NCBI RefSeq assembly: GCF_003569765.1
Contig: NZ_QXMG01000013.1
Span: 48,237-112,236 of the forward strand
Direction: 5' to 3'
DNA length: 64,000 bases
DNA from: Caldimonas tepidiphila
GTDB taxonomy: Bacteria; Pseudomonadota; Gammaproteobacteria; Burkholderiales; Burkholderiaceae_C
Both the position numbers and the translations under genes were made by a program. Positions 54,825 to 63,943 of this stretch are shown piece after piece (position 1 is the stretch's first letter; every line of letters starts with the position of its first letter). The notes beneath the pieces were generated by a model. That model searched no databases, had not been told where the DNA came from, and saw only the letters and a list, made by a program, of their open reading frames with translations.

Positions 54825-56020
54825 GCCCGAGCCCATTCGGCCAGCGCCGCGACCAGCGCATCGACCTGCGCGGCGGTGTGCGAGGCGGCGAGCGCGATGC
54901 GCACCCGCGCGGTGCCCGGGGGTACCGTCGGCGGGCGCACCGCCGAGGCGAGCAGCCCGCGCTGCTGCAGGAAGGCCTGCAGCGCGAGCGCGCGCGCCTC
55001 GTCGCCGACGACGAGCGGCACGATGTGCGTCTGCGAGGTCCCGGTGTCGTAGCCGAGCGCGCGCACGCGCTCGCGCAGGTCCGCCGCGGCGGCCTGCAGT
55101 GCCGCGCGCTCGGCGTCGAGGCCCGGCAGCAGCTCCCAGGCCGCCTGCACCGCGCCGACCACGGCCGGCGACGGTGCGGTCGAGTAGACGAAGCCGCCGC
55201 AGCGGCTGAGCAGGTAGTCGCGCACCGCGAGGCTGCAGGCGACGTAGGCGCCGGCGGCGCCGATCCCCTTGCTGAAGGTGCCCATCGCGACGCCGCGCGA
55301 GCGCCCGTCCGCGGCGCGCATGCGGCCGGCCGCGAGCCCGTGGCCGCGGGGGCCGAGCACGCCGGTGGCGTGCGCCTCGTCGAGGTAGAGGAAGGCGCGG
55401 TGGCGGTCGGCGAGCGCGACGAGCGCGTCGATGTCGAGCAGGTCGCCGTCCATGCCGAACACGGTCTCGCTGACGATGAAGCGCGCGCCGGGCAGCGCCG
55501 CGTCGCGCTCGAGCAGCTCGGCGAGGTGCGCGAGGTCGTTGTGGCGGAAGCGCTGCTGGCGCACGCCGGCGAGCTGCAGGCCATGGTGGAGGCTCGCGTG
55601 GATCAGCCGGTCGGTGTAGACGCGCGGCTCGCCGCCGAGCACCTTCGCGTCGAGCAGCGCGGCGAGCACCGCCGCGTTGGCCTGGTAGCCGGTGGCGAAC
55701 ACCAGCGCGGCTTCGGTCCCCTTGGCCTGCGCGATGCTTCGCTCGAGCGCCTCGTGGATCTCGAGGTTGCCCGACAGCAGCCGCGAGCCGGTGGCGCCGA
55801 CGCCGTGCTCGGCCGCGGCACGCGCCGCCGCCTCGACCAGGGCCGGCGAGCGCGCCAGCCCGAGGTAGTCGTTGTGGGAGAAATCCGCCACCAGTCCGCG
55901 CGGTCGCGAGGGCCGCAGGCGCCGCCGGAGGTGGGCGGCCTCGAGCGAGAGGCTGTGCGCCGCGTAGCAGTCGTCGGGAGCGCGGGCGGACGGTGCGGGA
56001 GAAGTGACTTCTTGGGACAT
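54821..56020 (-). CDS. bioF: 8-amino-7-oxononanoate synthase
   Basis: The 399-residue PLP enzyme of the alpha-oxoamine synthase family condenses pimeloyl-ACP with alanine. Visible are 'SHNDYLGLARSPALVEAA', 'GSRLLSGNLEIHEALERSI', 'LDEAHATGVLG' and the PLP lysine in 'GTFSKGIGAAG'. It is the first gene of bioFHCDA; bioB is not in the window. The ATG at 56020 lacks an obvious ribosome-binding site. Confidence 0.95.
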   Translation of the reverse strand: MSQEVTSPAPSARAPDDCYAAHSLSLEAAHLRRRLRPSRPRGLVADFSHNDYLGLARSPALVEAAARAAAEHGVGATGSRLLSGNLEIHEALERSIAQAKGTEAALVFATGYQANAAVLAALLDAKVLGGEPRVYTDRLIHASLHHGLQLAGVRQQRFRHNDLAHLAELLERDAALPGARFIVSETVFGMDGDLLDIDALVALADRHRAFLYLDEAHATGVLGPRGHGLAAGRMRAADGRSRGVAMGTFSKGIGAAGAYVACSLAVRDYLLSRCGGFVYSTAPSPAVVGAVQAAWELLPGLDAERAALQAAAADLRERVRALGYDTGTSQTHIVPLVVGDEARALALQAFLQQRGLLASAVRPPTVPPGTARVRIALAASHTAAQVDALVAALAEWARA

Positions 56021-56078
56021 GGCGGGCGCGCAGGATACACCCCGGCGCCCGCCGCGAACCGATTGCCCCCGGCCGGCG

Positions 56079-56363
56079 TCAGTGCAGCACGACGGGCTGG
56101 TGCATCAGCGACGAGAAGCGCTCGATGTAGGCGTCGATCTCCTCGACGGTCGGCGAGGTCTCGATCAGCGCCTCGACGCCCTCCTTGAAGCTCTCGGCCA
56201 TCGCGCCCTCGATGTAGATCTCCTTGCGCGCGAACTTGTCGACGATCTCGTAGCCGCCGCGGGTCAGGCCCGCGTCCTCCTCGGTGTCCTGGTCGGCCGC
56301 GCTCGCCGCCGGGACCTCGAATTCGACCACCGCGAAACTGTCCGAGTTGTAGAGCATCTGCAT
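56079..56363 (-). CDS. DUF3567 protein
   Basis: The 94-residue protein starts 'MQMLYNSDSFAVVEFEV' and ends with a helical region 'EEIDAYIERFSSLMHQPVV'. This is the DUF3567 family, restricted to betaproteobacteria as far as I know, with no assigned function. A GGAGGT site six bases before the ATG fixes the start; the much longer open frame upstream is not coding. It lies 58 bases upstream of bioF on the same strand. Confidence 0.85.
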   Translation of the reverse strand: MQMLYNSDSFAVVEFEVPAASAADQDTEEDAGLTRGGYEIVDKFARKEIYIEGAMAESFKEGVEALIETSPTVEEIDAYIERFSSLMHQPVVLH

Positions 56364-56440
56364 GTCATACCTCCGTTGACTGCCATGTGAGGAGGAATGA
56401 GCAACTTTCAAGCCACCCGCGGAAAACAGAGGGTCCGCGC

Positions 56441-57586
56441 TCACTTGCGCAGCTGGGCGGGCAGCGCCTCGAGCATCAGCTCGAAGGCCTCGCCGCTGCT
56501 GTCGGTCAGGCGCGCGCGCACCGGCAGGTGGTGGGCGTCGGGCGCGAGCCAGACCTCGACGCGCGTGTCGTGCGGGCGGCGCGGCTCGCGCAGCAGCTGC
56601 ACGGTCTGCAGCGGCTGGCCGCCCACCGTCAGCGTCTCCTGTCCCGCGCTGCGGAAGGACCAGACGTCGGCGTCGCCGCGCGCGCCGACGACGAAGAGCT
56701 CGACCCGGCCGCTGCGCACGCGCCCGGGCGCGGCCTCGCCGATCGCGGCGAGTTGCAGCATCCAGCTCAGCCGGTCCTGCGCGCCGGGCACCAGCGGATG
56801 GGTCGTCGACGGGCCCGAGAAGCTGATGAGCCCGGCGTCGCGCTGGAAGTTCACCGCCTGCTCGCTGCGGCGCAGGCGCCGGTCGGTGAAGCGCTGCGGC
56901 GCGAGCCCGTGCGCGTCGACCGCGCCCTGGCTGGTCTGGGCGATCACGGTGCCGAGGATCGGCGCGCGGCCCTCGAGCTGCAGCAGGTAGTCCGGCCCCG
57001 GGCGCCAGCGCAGCTCGCCCGAGCCGCCGAGCGGCCCGCGGCGGAACGCGTAGGCGAGCGTGAAGGCCGGCGGCAGCCGGGTCGGATAGAGCGGAACCAC
57101 GGATGCGTCCGGCGCCTGCGTCGCTGCCGTGCCCGGCTGCAACGCGGCCGGCTCCGATGCGGCGGCGCCGGCGGCCGCGACCGGCAGCAGCTCGACCTCG
57201 GCGCTCCCCGCGGGCGCGGGAACGAGAACGGCAGGCGGCTCCGCGACGAGCACCGGTTCTGCAGCCGGGGTCTCGGCGGGCGGCATCGCAGGCGCCACAC
57301 GCGCTCCGGTAGGCGGCGTCGGTGTCGGTGTCGGTATTGGCATCGGCGCGGCGGGCACGGCCGCCGGCGCGGGGACCGGGACGGTTGGCGGCACGCCCGC
57401 CAGCACCCGGGTCTCGATGGCGCGCGGTGCGGCGGACGGCGCGCGGGGGGCGGAGGGCTCGCGGCCGGAGCGCGCGAGCCAGGCGATCAGTCCCGCATGC
57501 GCGGCCAGCACCACCAGCACGACGAGCAGGCGGGCCGGGCCGCGGTGCGGGCCCTGGGGGGAAGGCGCGGGATTTCTCGGGGTCAT
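56441..57586 (-). CDS. DUF3108-type envelope protein with Pro/Ala-rich linker
   Basis: The 381-residue protein has one N-terminal membrane segment (about residues 18-40), a proline/alanine-rich linker (about 50-185) and a C-terminal beta-rich domain (about 190-380) resembling DUF3108, with 'AYAFRRGPLGGSGELRWRP' and 'VEVWLAPDAHHLPVRARLTD'. The topology places the folded domain in the periplasm, reached across the envelope by the linker, as in TonB-like proteins. The function is unknown. It precedes the DUF3567 gene by 77 bases. Confidence 0.85.
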   Translation of the reverse strand: MTPRNPAPSPQGPHRGPARLLVVLVVLAAHAGLIAWLARSGREPSAPRAPSAAPRAIETRVLAGVPPTVPVPAPAAVPAAPMPIPTPTPTPPTGARVAPAMPPAETPAAEPVLVAEPPAVLVPAPAGSAEVELLPVAAAGAAASEPAALQPGTAATQAPDASVVPLYPTRLPPAFTLAYAFRRGPLGGSGELRWRPGPDYLLQLEGRAPILGTVIAQTSQGAVDAHGLAPQRFTDRRLRRSEQAVNFQRDAGLISFSGPSTTHPLVPGAQDRLSWMLQLAAIGEAAPGRVRSGRVELFVVGARGDADVWSFRSAGQETLTVGGQPLQTVQLLREPRRPHDTRVEVWLAPDAHHLPVRARLTDSSGEAFELMLEALPAQLRK

Positions 57587-57806
57587 GGGTCCGTGAGGCG
57601 CTGCGGGAGGGCGGGGCGGATTCCGCAATGGCAGGCACGGCCGCCGCGCGGTGCCTGCGCCGCGTCGGGCGGCCCGCAGCCTTTCCATTGCACCACTTTC
57701 CGCTGCCCCGGCGCCCGCCTCGGGATTGGTGAACACCCGGGCCGACGAGCATCGGGCGTGCCGCCCTGCCGGCCGGGAGTCCTTCCGCGCGGCTAGGATG
57801 GCCGGC

Positions 57807-58292
57807 ATGCAGGACTTTCCCGGCACGCTCAAGATCCTCACCGTCTGGCTGCTGCTCGGCACGCTGGCCTTCCTCGGCTTCCAGGTGCTGGAGCGGCGCC
57901 AGGCGCAGTCGCGCATCGAGATCCGCGGCGACGCGATCGAGATCCGCCGTGCGCCCGACGGCCACTTCCACTGGCCGGGCCGCGTCAACGGCCGGGAGGT
58001 GGAGTTCCTCGTCGACACCGGTGCCACGACGACGGTGCTGCCGCAGGCGCTCGCCGACGAGCTCGACCTGCCGAGCCAGGGGCAGGTGCGCTCGCGCACC
58101 GCCGGCGGCGTGGTGACGGGATCGATCGCGCAGGCCGACATCTCGCTCGAGGGCGGCGTCGAGGTGCGCGGGCTGCGGGTCGCGGTGCTGGAGCGGCTGC
58201 ATGCGCCGCTGCTCGGCATGGACGTGCTGTCGCGGCTGCGCTGGAGCCAGGACGGCGGCGTGTTGCGCCTGGAGGCGCGCGGGGCGCCCTGA
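57807..58292 (+). CDS. Retropepsin-like aspartic protease (TIGR02281 type)
   Basis: The 161-residue protein has an N-terminal membrane anchor (about residues 9-28) and a retropepsin-like domain with the active-site motif 'FLVDTGATTTVLP' and the following flap and hydrophobic-hydrophobic-glycine region 'LLGMDVLSRL'. It should act as a dimer in the periplasm. The substrate is unknown. Start: the ATG at 57807 has AGGA eight bases upstream; an ATG at 57798 is also in frame. Confidence 0.88.
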   Translation: MQDFPGTLKILTVWLLLGTLAFLGFQVLERRQAQSRIEIRGDAIEIRRAPDGHFHWPGRVNGREVEFLVDTGATTTVLPQALADELDLPSQGQVRSRTAGGVVTGSIAQADISLEGGVEVRGLRVAVLERLHAPLLGMDVLSRLRWSQDGGVLRLEARGAP

Positions 58293-58372
58293 GGGGCCGC
58301 AAGCCGTGCAAAATGTGCTGCAGCCGCGGCGCGTTCCTGTGCGTCGCACGGCCACCCCAGGAGAACCGACCC

Positions 58373-59137
58373 ATGAGCGATGCTTTCCAGGACCTCGGCA
58401 AGATGGTGCCGGGCTTCGACTTCCTGCAGAGCCTGATGAAGAACGCCAACGCGGCGATGCCGAACTTCGGCCAGTGGGTCGCGCCGACGCTCGACCCGGC
58501 GGAGCTGGAGAAGCGCATCGCCGAGCTGCGCACGGTGCAGTTCTGGCTGGAGCAGAACGCCCGCATGATCGGCACCACGATCCAGGCGATGGAGGTGCAG
58601 CGCATGACGCTCAGCACGCTGCAGACGATGAACGTGCCGATGGACGCGCTGCGCGAGGCGATGACGATCCCGCCGCAGGCGGCGAGCGCCGCGGCCTCCT
58701 TCTTCACGCCGCCGCAGGCCGCGGCTCCGGCGGCTGCCACGCCCGCCGCGCCCGCTGCCGCCCCGGCAGCCGCCGAGGCCCCCGCCGCCGCGACGCCTCC
58801 CGGCAGCGCACCGCCGATGGTCGACCCGATGCAGTGGTGGGGCGCGCTGTCGCAGCAGTTCTCGGCGCTGGCCGCGCAGGCGATGCAGGACCCCGGCGCG
58901 CAGGCCGCCGCCCAGGCCGCCACCCGCTTCGCCGGCGATCTGGTGAAGCAGTCCTTCAGCACCGCCGAGCAGGCGCTGCGCCAGGGCCTGGCGGCGACGA
59001 TGCCCGCGCCGCCCCCGGAAGAAGCCGCCGGGACGCCCGCCCCTGCGGAGGCCGGGCCCGAGGCGGCGCGCAAGCGTGCCGCCCCGCGCAAGGCCACCGC
59101 CGCGGCGAAGTCCGCGACCCGCCCGCCCAAGGCGTGA
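58373..59137 (+). CDS. phaM: PhaM-type polyhydroxyalkanoate granule protein
   Basis: The 254-residue protein begins with 'MSDAFQDLGKMVPGFDFLQS', then 'WLEQNARMIGTTIQAMEVQR', as in PhaM, which activates PHB synthase and attaches granules to the nucleoid. An alanine/proline-rich middle (about 110-145) and a basic Lys/Arg/Ala-rich tail (about 230-254), the DNA-binding part, complete the pattern. A CAGGAG site precedes the ATG. No phaC or phasin gene is in the window. Confidence 0.9.
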   Translation: MSDAFQDLGKMVPGFDFLQSLMKNANAAMPNFGQWVAPTLDPAELEKRIAELRTVQFWLEQNARMIGTTIQAMEVQRMTLSTLQTMNVPMDALREAMTIPPQAASAAASFFTPPQAAAPAAATPAAPAAAPAAAEAPAAATPPGSAPPMVDPMQWWGALSQQFSALAAQAMQDPGAQAAAQAATRFAGDLVKQSFSTAEQALRQGLAATMPAPPPEEAAGTPAPAEAGPEAARKRAAPRKATAAAKSATRPPKA

Positions 59138-59237
59138 GGCGACACCTCCCCGGCCGGCACGCCGGGGGGCCGACAAGACCCTGAGCCCGGCCCGGCCCCT
59201 CGACCCGGGGGGCGCAGCGCTGAGGCACACTCGGTGC

Positions 59238-60446
59238 ATGACGCTGTTTCCGCATGCGCACGCCACGCACCCGCAATGGGAGATGGCGCTCACGCTGGCC
59301 ATCGCCCAGCTCGAGGGCCTGCGGCGCGCGCCGCCCTACCAGCTGAGGCCGACGATCGGCTGGGTCTACCTGACCGACCACTACGCGGTGCACGCGCCCG
59401 CGCTGCTGGAGCGGCTGCATGCGCACTACCCCGGCGTGCACTGGATCGGCACGGTCGGCGTCGGCGTGTCGGCCAACGGTGTCGAGTACTTCGACGAGCC
59501 GGGCCTCGCGCTGATGCTCGGCGACATCCCGGCGGAGCAGTTCCGCGTCTTCTCCGGCGTGCAGCCGCTGCCGCCCTCCTTCGCCGCCCACACCGCGCAG
59601 GTGCACGCCGACCCGACGACGCCGGACATGGCCGAGCTCGTCGGCGAGCTCGCGACGCGCACCGCCACCGGCTACCTGTTCGGCGGGCTCGCCGCGGCCC
59701 GCACCCGCACGCTGCACATCGCCGACGAGGTCTTCCACGGCGGGCTGTCGGGCGTCGCGTTCTCGCCCGAGGTGGCGCTGCTGTCGCGCGTCACGCAGGG
59801 CTGCCAGCCGGTCGGCCCGGCGCGCACGATCACCGAGGTCGAGCAGAACGTGATCGCCACGCTCGACGGCGAGCCCGCGCTCGGCTGCCTGCTCGCCGAC
59901 CTCGGCCTCGAGGGGGCCGAGCCGCGCGAGGCGCTGCCGAAGCTGCAGACCACGCTCGTCGGCCTGTTCGACGGCGGCGACGACGGCGCGATCCGGCGCG
60001 GCCAGTTCGGCGAGGACGTGCGCGTGCGGCACCTGATCGGCATCGACCCGCACCGCTACGGCATCGCGGTGGCCGACCGGCCCGAGCCCGGCATGCAGCT
60101 CGCGTTCTGCCGCCGCCACGCCGACGCGGCGCGGCGCGACCTGATGCGCATCTGCGCCGAGATCCGCGAGGAGCTCGAGCCGCAGGAGGTGCCGCTCGAG
60201 ACGGCGCTCGCGCTGTCCGGCGAAGGGGCCGATGCCGCGCCGCATCCGGCCCGCGGCATCTCCGGCGCGATCTACGTCAGCTGCTCCGGCCGCGGCGGGC
60301 CGCACTTCGGCAGCCCCGGCGCCGAGCTGCAGCTCGTGCGCCATGCGCTCGGCGACGTGCCGCTGGTGGGCTTCTTCGCCGGCGGCGAGATCGCGCGCCA
60401 CCACCTCTACGGCTACACCGGCGTGCTCACGGTTTTCACCGCCTGA
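59238..60446 (+). CDS. FIST-domain sensory protein
   Basis: The 402-residue cytoplasmic protein has a FIST N domain (about residues 15-220, 'VHWIGTVGVGVSANGVEYF', 'GYLFGGLAAARTRTLHIADE') and a FIST C domain (about 235-395, 'GAIYVSCSGRGGPHFGSPGA', 'LVGFFAGGEIARHHLYGYTG'). FIST domains are thought to bind small ligands, perhaps amino acids, and are often joined to signalling modules; here the protein is stand-alone. It follows phaM after 100 bases. Which signal it serves is not evident. Confidence 0.93.
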   Translation: MTLFPHAHATHPQWEMALTLAIAQLEGLRRAPPYQLRPTIGWVYLTDHYAVHAPALLERLHAHYPGVHWIGTVGVGVSANGVEYFDEPGLALMLGDIPAEQFRVFSGVQPLPPSFAAHTAQVHADPTTPDMAELVGELATRTATGYLFGGLAAARTRTLHIADEVFHGGLSGVAFSPEVALLSRVTQGCQPVGPARTITEVEQNVIATLDGEPALGCLLADLGLEGAEPREALPKLQTTLVGLFDGGDDGAIRRGQFGEDVRVRHLIGIDPHRYGIAVADRPEPGMQLAFCRRHADAARRDLMRICAEIREELEPQEVPLETALALSGEGADAAPHPARGISGAIYVSCSGRGGPHFGSPGAELQLVRHALGDVPLVGFFAGGEIARHHLYGYTGVLTVFTA

Positions 60447-60468
60447 CCCCCTGAAACGTGTGTTACCC

Positions 60469-60509
60469 GGCGTTACTTTCTCGCACTGAAGTGTGAGTGC
60501 GGTAACGCC
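60469..60509 (+). other. Bulged hairpin between FIST and DUF4124-like genes
   Basis: GGCGTTAC (60469-60476) pairs with GTAACGCC (60502-60509), and inside it CGCACT (60482-60487) pairs with AGTGCG (60496-60501), leaving a 5-base bulge on one side and an 8-base loop. A second GTTACC at 60462-60467 competes for the same GGTAAC. There is no T-run, so simple termination is unlikely. Confidence 0.6.
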
Positions 60510-60566
60510 TGGGAAGAAACGCCGTTGCCCGAGGAACCGGCGCACCGGGCCCGGGCTCCACGGGGC

Positions 60567-60986
60567 ATGAACATCCTGCACACCCGTTCCCGCGCGCTGT
60601 TGTGTTCCGGTGCCGTCCTGGCACTGGCATGCGGCAGCGTGGCGGCGGCCGACCCGGGCGGCCCCTCCCATCGCACTGTCTACCAGCAGCGCCAGCCCGA
60701 CGGCACGCTGCTGCTCACGGACCGCATCCCCTACGGCGGCGAGGACAACGTGCTCGAGCAGACCTGGACCTTCCCGGCGGAGGACCCGGCGGTCGCCGCG
60801 GCGCGGCGGGCGGAACTGCGCGCCGCGCACGATGCGGTGAACGAGCGGCTCAACCGCCTGGTGATGCACCGCGAGCGCGTCGACGCCGAACTCGCGATGG
60901 AGCGCATGCGGCTGGCTTCGCCTCCGCTGGTGATGGTGCCCGCCGCGGCGCATCCGCCCGGCGCCCGGGGGGGGCATCGCCGCTGA
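60567..60986 (+). CDS. Small secreted DUF4124-like protein
   Basis: The 139-residue precursor has a signal peptide (about residues 1-27, ending 'GSVAAADP'). The mature start 'TVYQQRQPDGTLLLTDRIPYGG' resembles the DUF4124 pattern 'YxWxDxxGxxxYSDxPP', and a charged helical segment follows (about 75-115). The tail is glycine/proline-rich. No function is known. The ATG at 60567 has GGGG upstream only. Confidence 0.7.
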   Translation: MNILHTRSRALLCSGAVLALACGSVAAADPGGPSHRTVYQQRQPDGTLLLTDRIPYGGEDNVLEQTWTFPAEDPAVAAARRAELRAAHDAVNERLNRLVMHRERVDAELAMERMRLASPPLVMVPAAAHPPGARGGHRR

Positions 60987-61159
60987 TGTTGCGCGGCTCG
61001 CCGGCGGCGGGCCGCAGCCTTTGCGCATGTCGCGGTCACGACTGAAATGACGCCTGCATACCTGCGGGAACCCCGGGCAAGGGGCCGGGCGGAGTTACAG
61101 TGCCGGCCGACGCTCACTCGTGCCGGTCCCCGGGGGCCGGCACCACCGGCTGCCTCCCC

Positions 61160-62668
61160 ATGAACGCACCCCTGCCCCCCGCTGCTGCGAGCAGCACCGA
61201 AGAACAACGCCGGCAGCGCCAGGCCCAGGTGGTCGCGGCGCTGCGCGGCGTGCTGCCCGCGCACGCGCTGCTGTGGCGCGGCGAGGACACCAAGCCCTAC
61301 GAATGCGACGGGCTGACTGCCTACCGCGAGATCCCGATGGCCGTGGCGCTGCCCGAGACCGAGGAGCAGGTCGCGGCCGTGCTGCGCACCTGCCATCAGC
61401 TTCGCGTGCCGGTGGTCGCGCGCGGCGCGGGCACCGGCCTGTCCGGCGGCGCGATGCCGCACGCGCTGGGCGTCACGCTCAGCCTCGCCAAGTTCAACCG
61501 CATCCTGAAGGTGGACCCGCTCGCGCGCACCGCGCTCGTGCAGGCCGGCGTGCGCAACCTCGCCATCAGCGAGGCCGCCGCGCCCTACGGGCTGTACTAC
61601 GCGCCCGACCCGAGCAGCCAGATCGCCTGCACCATCGGCGGCAACGTCGCCGAGAACTCCGGGGGCGTGCACTGCCTCAAATACGGCCTGACGGTGCACA
61701 ACGTGCTCAAGGTGCGCGGCTACACCGTGGAAGGCGAGCCGCTCGAGCTCGGCGGCGACGCGCTCGACGCACCGGGGCTCGATCTGCTGGCGGTCTTCAT
61801 CGGCAGCGAGGGCATGCTGGGCGTGGTCACCGAGGTGACGGTGAAGCTGGTGCCGAAGCCGCAACTGGCGCGCTGCATCATGGCGAGCTTCGACGACGTG
61901 AGGAAGGCCGGCGACGCGGTGGCCGCCGTGATCGCCGCGGGCATCATCCCGGCGGGCCTGGAGATGATGGACAAGCCCATGACCGCCGCGGTCGAGGACT
62001 TCGTGCGCGCCGGCTACGACCTCAGCGCCGAGGCGATCCTGCTGTGCGAGAGCGACGGCACGCCCGAGGAGGTGGAGGAGGAGATCGGGCGCATGGTCGC
62101 GGTGCTCAAGGACAGCGGCGCGACCGCGATCTCGGTCAGCGAGAACGAGGCGCAGCGATTGAAATTCTGGAGCGGGCGCAAGAACGCCTTCCCGGCATCC
62201 GGGCGCATCAGCCCGGACTACATGTGCATGGACTCCACTATCCCGAGGAAGCGCCTCGCGGACATCCTGCTGGCGATCCAGGAGATGGAGAAGAAGTACG
62301 CGCTGCGCTGCGCCAACGTCTTCCACGCCGGCGACGGCAACCTGCACCCGCTGATCCTGTTCGATGCGAACGACCCCGACCAGCTGCACCGCTGCGAGCT
62401 GTTCGGCGCCGACATCCTCGAGACGAGCGTGGCGCTCGGCGGCACCGTCACCGGCGAGCACGGCGTGGGCATCGAGAAGCTCAGCTCGATGTGCGTGCAG
62501 TTCTCGCCCGCCGAGCGCGAGCAGATGATGGCGCTCAAGCGCGCGTTCGACGCGCACGAGCTGCTCAACCCCGGCAAGGTGATCCCCACGCTGCACCGCT
62601 GCGCCGAGTACGGAAAGATGCATGTGAAGAAGGGCCTGCTGCCCTTCCCCGAGCTGGAGCGATTCTGA
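61160..62668 (+). CDS. glcD: Glycolate oxidase subunit GlcD
   Basis: The 502-residue FAD-linked oxidase has the PCMH-type FAD-binding domain ('VPVVARGAGTGLSGGAMPHA', 'TIGGNVAENSGGVHCLKYGL', 'FIGSEGMLGVVTEVTVKLVP') and the C-terminal substrate domain with 'VFHAGDGNLHPLI' and 'GTVTGEHGVGIEK'. With GlcE and the iron-sulfur subunit GlcF it oxidises glycolate to glyoxylate at the membrane. The frame is open upstream; the ATG at 61160 ('MNAPLPP') matches family starts. Confidence 0.95.
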   Translation: MNAPLPPAAASSTEEQRRQRQAQVVAALRGVLPAHALLWRGEDTKPYECDGLTAYREIPMAVALPETEEQVAAVLRTCHQLRVPVVARGAGTGLSGGAMPHALGVTLSLAKFNRILKVDPLARTALVQAGVRNLAISEAAAPYGLYYAPDPSSQIACTIGGNVAENSGGVHCLKYGLTVHNVLKVRGYTVEGEPLELGGDALDAPGLDLLAVFIGSEGMLGVVTEVTVKLVPKPQLARCIMASFDDVRKAGDAVAAVIAAGIIPAGLEMMDKPMTAAVEDFVRAGYDLSAEAILLCESDGTPEEVEEEIGRMVAVLKDSGATAISVSENEAQRLKFWSGRKNAFPASGRISPDYMCMDSTIPRKRLADILLAIQEMEKKYALRCANVFHAGDGNLHPLILFDANDPDQLHRCELFGADILETSVALGGTVTGEHGVGIEKLSSMCVQFSPAEREQMMALKRAFDAHELLNPGKVIPTLHRCAEYGKMHVKKGLLPFPELERF

Positions 62669-62768
62669 GCGGCCGACAAGCCGTGCCGGTGCCGCTCCAC
62701 GAACGCCGCACGCACGGCTGAGCCTGCCGCACCTTGCCCCGCACCTCAGCCCTCCTCGTGAGACCCCC

Positions 62769-63866
62769 ATGAAACAGGACATCGATCCCCTTCTGCTCTC
62801 CCTCGTCGAGCGCGTGCACGAGGCCGCGGCCAACGGCACACCGCTACAGATCCGCGGCGGCGGCACCAAGGCCTTCCACGGCGGGGCGCCGCAGGGCGAG
62901 CCGCTCGACGTGACGCGCCTGCGCGGCGTGGTCAGCCATGAGCCGACCGAGCTGGTCGTGACCGCGCGCTGCGGCACGCCGCTGGCCGAGCTCGAGGCGG
63001 CGCTGGCCGACAAGGGCCAGTGCCTGCCCTTCGAGCCGCCGCACCTCGGCGCCGACGCGACCGTCGGCGGCATGGTCGCCGCCGGCCTCTCCGGCCCCTC
63101 GCGCGCTGCGGTCGGTGCGGTGCGCGACTACGTGCTCGGCGCCACGCTGCTCAACGGCCGCGGCGATGTGATGAGCTTCGGCGGGCAGGTGATGAAGAAC
63201 GTCGCCGGCTACGACGTCTCTCGCCTGCTCGCGGGCTCGATGGGCACGCTCGGCGTGATCCTGGAGGTGTCGCTCAAGGTGCTGCCGGTGGCGCCCGCCG
63301 AGGCGACGCTGCGCTTCGAGATGAAGGAGGCGACGGCGCTGCGCACGCTCAACGAGTGGGCGGGCCGCCCGCTGCCGCTCAATGCCAGCGCCTGGTGGAA
63401 GGGCACGCTGGTGCTGCGGCTGCGCGGCGCGCAGGCGGCGGTGGCCTCGGCCGTGGCGCAGCTCGGCGGCGAGACGCTCGGGCCCGCGCAGGCAGCGCCG
63501 CTCTGGCTGTCCTTGCGAGAGCAGCGGCACGCCTTCTTCACTGGCGCGATGTCCGCGGTGAATGCCGGCGCGGCGCTGTGGCGCCTGTCGCTGCCTCAGA
63601 CCGCACCGCCGCTGCAGCTCCCGGGCGAGCAGCTGATCGAGTGGGGCGGCGCGCAGCGCTGGCTGTGCACGGGCATGCCGGCCGACGCGGTGCGCGAGGC
63701 CGCGCGCGCGCTCGGCGGCCACGCGACGCTGTGGCATGCGCGCGACCGCGCAGCCGGCGTGTTCACGCCGCTCTCGCCGGTGCTCGCACGCATCCACCGC
63801 GAGCTGAAGAGAGCCTTCGACCCGGCCGGCATCTTCAACCCCGGACGGCTCGGCCCGGACCTCTGA
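62769..63866 (+). CDS. glcE: Glycolate oxidase subunit GlcE
   Basis: The 365-residue protein contains a second PCMH-type FAD-binding domain ('TPLQIRGGGTKAFHGGAPQG', 'TVGGMVAAGLSGPSRAAVGA', 'KNVAGYDVSRLLAGSMGTLG') and a C-terminal region ending 'FDPAGIFNPGRLGPDL'. It lies 100 bases after glcD and is followed 77 bases later by glcF, the usual glcDEF order. Confidence 0.95.
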   Translation: MKQDIDPLLLSLVERVHEAAANGTPLQIRGGGTKAFHGGAPQGEPLDVTRLRGVVSHEPTELVVTARCGTPLAELEAALADKGQCLPFEPPHLGADATVGGMVAAGLSGPSRAAVGAVRDYVLGATLLNGRGDVMSFGGQVMKNVAGYDVSRLLAGSMGTLGVILEVSLKVLPVAPAEATLRFEMKEATALRTLNEWAGRPLPLNASAWWKGTLVLRLRGAQAAVASAVAQLGGETLGPAQAAPLWLSLREQRHAFFTGAMSAVNAGAALWRLSLPQTAPPLQLPGEQLIEWGGAQRWLCTGMPADAVREAARALGGHATLWHARDRAAGVFTPLSPVLARIHRELKRAFDPAGIFNPGRLGPDL

Positions 63867-63943
63867 ACCCGCCCCAGGGCGCGGCTCCGCGGCTGTCGCG
63901 GGCCGCGCATCGCCCCCTCCCACCGACCGGACCTCCTCTTCCC

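Noticed and set aside
56032..56037. TATCCT (minus strand) as a -10 box of bioF
   Set aside because: It would start the message within a few bases of the ATG and has no -35 partner.
57110..57440. Low-complexity GC repeat region
   Set aside because: It encodes the Pro/Ala-rich linker of the DUF3108-type protein in an uninterrupted frame.
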